The notes under the pieces are model-generated. The model searched no databases. It had not been told where the DNA came from and saw only the letters and a list, made by a program, of their open reading frames with translations. A stretch of DNA of 64,000 bases from positions 87,277 to 151,276 of the forward strand of contig NZ_SZVP01000008.1 of the NCBI RefSeq assembly GCF_005885605.1, in the 5' to 3' direction. The stretch is from Colwellia ponticola. Lineage in GTDB: Bacteria > Pseudomonadota > Gammaproteobacteria > Enterobacterales > Alteromonadaceae. Below, in pieces: positions 59,257 to 64,000 of this stretch (positions are counted from its first letter, which is position 1; every line of letters begins with the position of its first letter). A program made the position numbers and the translations under genes.

Positions 59257-60783
59257 TTATTCGTACTTAGCTGCTTTATCTTTAGCTGGAAGGCTTTGCT
59301 TAATAAAATCACGAATATCTTGATTCGCTTTTTTTAAGTCTTCACGGCGTAAATACATCATATGACCACTTTCATAACCTTTAAACGATAATCGCTCTTT
59401 CATTAAGCCGCTTGGGTCTAGTTGCCATAAAGTGTATTTGGCATCAAAGTAGTTAGTTGCACCATCAAAGTAGCCGGATTGAATCATCACTTGTAAATAC
59501 GGATTTTGTGCCATAGCAGAGCGTAAACCTTCTCCGGTGTTATTACCACTACGATCCCAAGGGTGAACATTACCGAACATATTATATTTAATGTCAGTTT
59601 TATAATGCAGCTCTTCACGTAAGTAATAATTAATAGCGGGAGTGAAGCTATGTAACCAAGAGCTTAACTCAGCATTATAGTCTGGACGTGAACCGGCAAC
59701 TTTTTTATCAATACCTAAATAACGTGAATCTAAGCGACCAATGGTTTGCTTCCTATCACGTAATAATTCTTTCCAGAAAAATGATGTATCAACATCTAAG
59801 TTATTATTAATCACGGCCGATACGGATAAACCTGAGTACTGGGCAACTTGCTCAGCAATAACTTGTTTTTCTTGTACGGAAATAAAACCACCTTTAGCTA
59901 AGGCAGGTAAATAGTCATTAAGCGTAAAGGCTTCTACTTGTGCCAATAATTCAGTTAACGGCTTTTGCTGCAACACAGGTGCTAATGCTTGGTGATACCA
60001 AGCAGCTGCGGTAAAGTAAGGCAACCTATTAGCCGCTTTAACTGGACCATCGCGTTTAATACCAATATCAGTAGGTGAAACTAATATCACCCCATTAACA
60101 TACATCCATTGGCGTGATTGCAACGCTTGTGCTAAACCAGCAACACGCGTAGTACCATAGCTTTCACCTATTAAATATTTAGGCGAGCGCCAGCGATTGT
60201 TGCGACTTACAAAGGTATTGACCCATTCTGCTAAATAGCTAATATCGGCATTGACACCAAAGAAGTATTTTTTCTGTTCTGCTTTAGTAGGCATTTTGCC
60301 ATCTTTATTAGGTAACACGCGTGAATAACCAGTATTTACTGGGTTAACAAAAACAATATCGGCAACATCTAAAATAGAGTATGGATTAGTTTTTACGCCA
60401 TAAGGCTGTAACGGATAACCTTCAGCATCTACGTTTAATACTTTAGGTCCTGTATAAGCGACATGCATCCACACTGAAGCAGAGCCAGGACCGCCATTAA
60501 ATGAAATAACTAATGGCCTTTTAGCTGTGTTTTTTACATCGCTACGTTGATAATAAGTATAAAACAAGCTGGCCGTTGGGTTGCCTTCTTCATCCCACAC
60601 CGGCTGTGTGCCTGTGGTCGCAGTATAGTTAAACTTTTCACCGTTAACTTTAGTGGTGTGCTTAGTTACACTCTTTTCATCAATTTTCAGTTTACGTTCA
60701 TGGTTATTTTGTTGTGGCTTAGTTAGCGCTTTTTCTTCGGCTAACGCTGGGACCGTTGACCAGCCTAACAGCAAAGTCACCAA
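59257..60783 (-). CDS. Serine carboxypeptidase-like (S10) exported peptidase
   Basis: About 508 residues. Motifs of peptidase family S10: SFNGGPGSASVW (oxyanion hole), GESYGTTR (catalytic Ser, about 197), Asp in YFDGATNYFD and His in GYESGHMMYL. It would cut single residues from peptide C termini in the periplasm. The only in-frame starts are TTG 60783 or GTG 60780, which cut off the basic start of the signal peptide. The frame continues upstream with SKLLSRLVLV, and an out-of-frame ATG at 60820 would give a perfect signal peptide if one base were removed. The 5' end may be frameshifted or mis-sequenced. Confidence 0.82.
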   Translation of the reverse strand: MVTLLLGWSTVPALAEEKALTKPQQNNHERKLKIDEKSVTKHTTKVNGEKFNYTATTGTQPVWDEEGNPTASLFYTYYQRSDVKNTAKRPLVISFNGGPGSASVWMHVAYTGPKVLNVDAEGYPLQPYGVKTNPYSILDVADIVFVNPVNTGYSRVLPNKDGKMPTKAEQKKYFFGVNADISYLAEWVNTFVSRNNRWRSPKYLIGESYGTTRVAGLAQALQSRQWMYVNGVILVSPTDIGIKRDGPVKAANRLPYFTAAAWYHQALAPVLQQKPLTELLAQVEAFTLNDYLPALAKGGFISVQEKQVIAEQVAQYSGLSVSAVINNNLDVDTSFFWKELLRDRKQTIGRLDSRYLGIDKKVAGSRPDYNAELSSWLHSFTPAINYYLREELHYKTDIKYNMFGNVHPWDRSGNNTGEGLRSAMAQNPYLQVMIQSGYFDGATNYFDAKYTLWQLDPSGLMKERLSFKGYESGHMMYLRREDLKKANQDIRDFIKQSLPAKDKAAKYE

Positions 60784-61096
60784 GACTAAACGGCTTAGTA
60801 ACTTAGAGTATGTTAGACATATATGAATAGTGGAAGTAGCGATAATTAAATCCTCACCAGATTAAAATTACTGACATTTAACTTATCAAAGTAGCAGTTA
60901 TGGTATTAAAGGTAAAATAGCTTTCGCTAAAGCGATGTCAAAATAGGATGAATCGTGGTACAAAAATAAAGTACAGTGGTAAACCTCACTAGAATACTTA
61001 TTGGCAACTTATTCGAGAATATCCTTATAAGCTATGATTACACTTTTTATACAGGGCTGTGCTTGTTATATAGCCGCAACAAGATAAGCTAATTCA
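60784..61096. other. Divergent intergenic region
   Basis: 313 bases between the S10 peptidase and the lipoprotein cluster. The first ~40 bases appear to encode the true start of the peptidase signal peptide in a shifted frame. The rest is AT-rich with no confident promoter motif. Confidence 0.35.
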
Positions 61097-62542
61097 ATGC
61101 GAAAAAACGTCACTAAAAAATTCATAGCATTATTATTTACAATCATATTAAGTGCTTGTGCAGGCACTTCATTTAATGATTTATTTAGTAATTATAATCA
61201 ACAAATGCAAGCCGTAAAAAGTGCCCAACAACAAGGTCGTTTTCAACAAGCACTATCATTAATACCCGAACGTAGTGAAAGTAATGGCAGTTATCACTTA
61301 AATTTATTAGAGAAAGCTCGCTTAGCGTTTCTGGCCAATAATAACCTAGTAAGTCAGCAAAACTTTACTAAAGTGTACCAAAAGATCCAGCAAGCTGAAC
61401 AAGCAGCTAAAGTCGAAGTTAGTCGTGGTATCGACAATGTCACCGCTATCATAAGTAACGATAATGCAACACGATACGATATTCCCTATTATGAACAAAG
61501 TATGCTGCACTCTTATCAAGCGTTAAATTACTTAAGTCAAAGCGATCTCTCTGGCGCTTTAGTTGAAATTCGACGGGCGAATATAGTACAAAATAAAGCA
61601 CTGCAAGCTAATCAAAAAGAGCTTTATGATAGCCAACAAAGTATGGCTAGCAAAGGTATTAACCCTAGTGACCTAGCCAATAACTATCCAGTGATGAATA
61701 ACGTCATTGGCGAAGTAAAAAATGGTTTTCAAAATGCCTATACCTTTTACTTATCCGGCATACTGTATGAAGCTGCAGGGCAAAGCAATGATGCCTATAT
61801 AGATTATAAAAAAGCCTTAGAAATTTACCCTAATAACATCACTCTACAAAAAGACGTTTGGCGCTTAGCGACCCAACTTGCTATGACAAGTGACATATCG
61901 TTATTTAAGTCTCGCTTTGCAAGGAGTATCAGCGAAAGCAATCAGAAAGATAAGCCTAATGAACAAAGTAAAATGGGGCAATTAGTTATACTTATCGAGC
62001 AAGGTATTATCGCCAGTAAGCAGGAAGCCTCAATAAATTTACCCATTTTTACTAGTCATAACGATATACGTTTTTATAGCCTTGCTTTACCCAGTTATCA
62101 AAATCGTTTAGCGCAATATTCAGGTCTTTCGTTAAACTATCAAGGACAGACCTATCAATCACATGAAATTGTTCGTCTACAATCTCTTGCCGCTAAGCAG
62201 TTGCAAGATAGTATGCCAACCATTGTTACCCGACAAATTATACGGCTAGTTGCTAAAGAAGAAATACGGCAGCAATTTAGCCGCAAAATTGGTGACATTG
62301 GTAATATATTAGCTAGTCTATACAATGTTGCTTCTGAAAAAGCAGATACTCGAAGCTGGAGTACACTACCCGATAGCATTCATATACTTAGACTAACATT
62401 ATCACCAGGAAAACATGATATTGATGTCAATATTAATGGTACTCAACGCACAATCACTGTTGAGATAAACGAGGACAGACAAACCTTAATAAAAGTGACC
62501 TCGATTGGTAATTATAGCGATTATCAAAGTATAAGTCTTTAA
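61097..62542 (+). CDS. COG3014-type lipoprotein
   Basis: 481 residues; lipobox LSAC with Cys about residue 21. The mature part is helical and TPR-like (QGRFQQALSLIPER, LSGALVEIRRANIVQNKALQ, DAYIDYKKALEIYPNN), ending in a beta-rich domain (HDIDVNINGTQRTITVEIN). Such proteins are encoded beside ycfL and lpoB in marine gammaproteobacteria; their role is unknown, but the TPR-like helices suggest a scaffold in the periplasm. Start is ATG 61097. First gene of the cluster, 40 bases before ycfL. Confidence 0.78.
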   Translation: MRKNVTKKFIALLFTIILSACAGTSFNDLFSNYNQQMQAVKSAQQQGRFQQALSLIPERSESNGSYHLNLLEKARLAFLANNNLVSQQNFTKVYQKIQQAEQAAKVEVSRGIDNVTAIISNDNATRYDIPYYEQSMLHSYQALNYLSQSDLSGALVEIRRANIVQNKALQANQKELYDSQQSMASKGINPSDLANNYPVMNNVIGEVKNGFQNAYTFYLSGILYEAAGQSNDAYIDYKKALEIYPNNITLQKDVWRLATQLAMTSDISLFKSRFARSISESNQKDKPNEQSKMGQLVILIEQGIIASKQEASINLPIFTSHNDIRFYSLALPSYQNRLAQYSGLSLNYQGQTYQSHEIVRLQSLAAKQLQDSMPTIVTRQIIRLVAKEEIRQQFSRKIGDIGNILASLYNVASEKADTRSWSTLPDSIHILRLTLSPGKHDIDVNINGTQRTITVEINEDRQTLIKVTSIGNYSDYQSISL

Positions 62543-62582
62543 GCAAGCCACAGCGCCTTATTAGAATATGGAGTATTAAATA

Positions 62583-63059
62583 ATGAAAAATATGAATATG
62601 ATAAGCATATCAGCGATAACATCAGGCTCAACGCTGTTAGTAGTAGCATTAACGACAACATTATTACTAAGTGGTTGTAAAAATGTTCCACCGATGACTT
62701 CAGGGATCGGCAGTGAACAAATAGCCCCTGGACAAAAATACAGCCAGTATTTACAAGTACATAATGCAGAGTTAAGCAAAAAGCTTCATATTAGTGATAT
62801 TAGGACGAGAACTCATAACGACTTACTCGAACTTAACTTATCACTGACGAGTACTTATGAAAAAACACTCAAACTACAGTATCAATTTACTTGGTTTGAT
62901 AAAGAAGGCTTTGTTATTGAGGCAGGTAAAAGCCCGTGGAAACCGCTGAATTTACACGGTATGCAAACAGCAATAGTCCCTGGGTTAGCCCCGACTCCAC
63001 GTGTAGCATCATATAGCCTTTATGTGCGTGAGATACCAGAAAAGTTTTTTAGATATTAG
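62583..63059 (+). CDS. ycfL: YcfL family lipoprotein
   Basis: 158 residues; lipobox LLSGC after a long hydrophobic signal. The core strand LQYQFTWFDKEGFVIEAGKSPWKPL is the YcfL/DUF1425 hallmark. Role unknown; nearly always next to lpoB. Start is ATG 62583 with GGAG upstream. 95 bases separate it from lpoB. Confidence 0.88.
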   Translation: MKNMNMISISAITSGSTLLVVALTTTLLLSGCKNVPPMTSGIGSEQIAPGQKYSQYLQVHNAELSKKLHISDIRTRTHNDLLELNLSLTSTYEKTLKLQYQFTWFDKEGFVIEAGKSPWKPLNLHGMQTAIVPGLAPTPRVASYSLYVREIPEKFFRY

Positions 63060-63154
63060 CACGTATGACTAAAAATAGACGACTACCCGATTAAGCTCTA
63101 GGGTATCAAAACAATAGTGAAATAAATTAACATTAGCAAGCGAAGGAAAACACA

Positions 63155-63757
63155 ATGAAAAATCTGATTCTTATTACCGGTATTGCATTAACACTTACCC
63201 TTGCAACTGGCTGTACCAATAAGTCGGTAGTACGTTATGGCGATGCAACCGCTGTTGAAACAACCGATATTAACTTCGGCTCTACCGACCTACAAAAAGT
63301 TGCCGCAGAGATGACGGACTCATTATTAGTTTCGCCAGTAGTAGGCACATTAACCGCCAACACTCGCCCTATTCTCTTTGTCGAAAGTATCAAAAACAAA
63401 ACTAGCGAACATATTGATACTGAATCAATTACCGACTCTATTTCAACCAAGTTACTACGTTCAGGTAAATTTAGGTTTGTCGATATGGATCGAGTCACAG
63501 CGGTACGAAAACAACTTGATTATCAACAAAGTAGTGGCATGGTAGACCCAAGTAAAGCCATGCAATTTGGCAAACAAGTAGGTGCTCAATATATGCTTTA
63601 TGGCAACTTAGCCAGTATTGTAAAATCTAATAAAGATCAATCAGATGTTTATTACAAATTTACCCTGCGTTTAATGGATTTACAAAGTGGTTTAGTCGAA
63701 TGGGCTGATGAAACTGAAATTCGTAAAACTAAAGGTAAAGAATTCATTAGCTGGTAG
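63155..63757 (+). CDS. lpoB: Penicillin-binding protein activator LpoB
   Basis: 200 residues; lipobox LATGC. An outer-membrane lipoprotein that reaches through the peptidoglycan to switch on PBP1B. The globular domain is intact: RPILFVESIKNKTSEHIDT, the FRFVDMDRVTAVRKQLDYQ segment and the AQYMLYGNL strand. The disordered linker after the lipobox is short. Start is ATG 63155 with AAGGAA. Confidence 0.92.
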   Translation: MKNLILITGIALTLTLATGCTNKSVVRYGDATAVETTDINFGSTDLQKVAAEMTDSLLVSPVVGTLTANTRPILFVESIKNKTSEHIDTESITDSISTKLLRSGKFRFVDMDRVTAVRKQLDYQQSSGMVDPSKAMQFGKQVGAQYMLYGNLASIVKSNKDQSDVYYKFTLRLMDLQSGLVEWADETEIRKTKGKEFISW

Positions 63758-63800
63758 CCTATGGTACTGCTAATTGAATGATAAATTGCGAGGAGTCTCG

Positions 63801-63901
63801 ATGAAAACGTTATTATTAACAAGTTTAACCCTGCTTATCTTTATGGTCAGTTATTCAGTCAATGCTGACTATGATAGAAACAAAGCCGTCCCCGTTGCAA
63901 A
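63801..63901 (+). pseudogene. Small secreted protein gene interrupted by an IS66-type element
   Basis: ATG 63801 has a strong AGGAG six bases upstream. The protein begins with a signal peptide (about 1-22, VNA-DY) and then DYDRNKAVPVAK, and stops at TAA 63903-63905. That stop lies inside GTAAGCG, the typical end of an IS66-family element starting at 63902, so the native frame has been cut after ~33 codons. The gene forms the tail of the COG3014-ycfL-lpoB cluster. The rest would lie beyond the insertion, outside the window. Confidence 0.6.
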
Positions 63902-64000
63902 GTAAGCGTATAGCTAACGACACCTAGCTTTTCTTAATGTTCCAAGGTAACAGCGGCTCAATGTTACCTGGCTGCTCAGCAAGGTGCTGTAAGCAAGTAG
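63902..64000. mobile_element. IS66-family insertion sequence, one end
   Basis: The element appears to begin at 63902 with GTAAGCGTATAGC, the GTAAGC end typical of IS66-type inverted repeats, followed 22 bases later by the end of a transposase gene on the minus strand. The last eight bases before it (GTTGCAAA, 63894-63901) should be the target duplication. Only this end is in the window. Confidence 0.6.
63924..64000 (-). CDS. IS66-family transposase, C-terminal end (partial)
   Basis: The minus strand reads TCLQHLAEQPGNIEPLLPWN, then IKKS and a TAG stop (63924-63926). The LLPWN ending preceded by an acidic EQ-rich helix is the usual C terminus of IS66 transposases, DDE enzymes that move the element. 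The rest of the gene is beyond the right edge. Identification rests on ~24 residues. Confidence 0.65.
   Translation of the reverse strand, partial: TCLQHLAEQPGNIEPLLPWNIKKS

Overview
The window is AT-rich chromosomal DNA from a marine gammaproteobacterium, most likely an Alteromonadales member close to Colwellia or Thalassotalea. That placement is inferred from protein-level resemblance and gene order: nrdR-ribD-ribE-ribBA, bolA/yajG, yhfA-prkB, yihY-dtd, ycfL-lpoB, the spc and alpha ribosomal operons, and YacL, RlmG, FabV and a DUF3802-like protein. It reads mostly as core genome. The clear signs of decay or mobility are one lipoprotein gene with an internal UGA, one decayed gene beside argR, and an IS66-type element entering at the right edge.

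Layout. 1-5084 (+): the valS 3' end, a cold-shock protein, a surface lipoprotein split by UGA, and a predicted outer-membrane barrel. 5.3-10.7 kb (-): glyA, nrdR, ribD, ribE and a RibBX-type ribBA; the usual ribH-nusB tail is missing. 11.1-14.7 kb (-): a NatAB-like ABC exporter and an exported alpha/beta-hydrolase peptidase. 14.8-22.7 kb: EF-hand protein, fabV, bolA, then rlmG, yajG, a periplasmic cyclophilin, ampG and an HDOD protein on the + strand. 22.7-24.6 kb (-): yacL, an FAH-family hydrolase and argR. 25.1-33.4 kb: a DPP7-type S46 peptidase, a two-gene unit of solute-binding protein plus diguanylate cyclase, feoAB and a small outer-membrane protein. 33.5-35.1 kb (-): glnK-amtB. 35.5-43.2 kb (+): pabA, an HDOD protein, argD/astC and astA-astD-astE. 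43.3-46.1 kb: a DUF3802-like protein, yhfA, speD and, facing them, prkB. 46.2-54.8 kb (-): the complete spc and alpha operons (rplN to rplQ). 55.1-58.9 kb: dtd, yihY and typA. 59.2-64 kb: an S10-type peptidase, then a lipoprotein cluster (COG3014-type, YcfL, LpoB) ending in a small secreted-protein gene broken by the insertion sequence.

How the genes work together. Nitrogen and arginine metabolism form the main theme. ArgR is encoded here, a consensus ARG box lies in its own promoter, and a good ARG box plus a correctly spaced half-site lie upstream of argD/ast, whose products degrade arginine to glutamate. GlnK-AmtB handles ammonium. FeoAB, with a good Fur box, handles ferrous iron. Translation genes (spc, alpha, typA) have TATAAT promoters followed by GC-rich discriminators, as expected for stringently controlled promoters. 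Cell-envelope growth is represented by AmpG (muropeptide recycling) and LpoB (activation of penicillin-binding protein 1B).

The best candidates for undescribed biology are the orphan solute-binding protein/diguanylate cyclase pair (27.4-29.7 kb), the UGA-interrupted lipoprotein with its neighbouring barrel (1.4-5.1 kb), and the repeat-flanked palindrome where the S10 operon would normally join spc (55.1 kb). All calls come from reading the sequence by eye; no database search was run.
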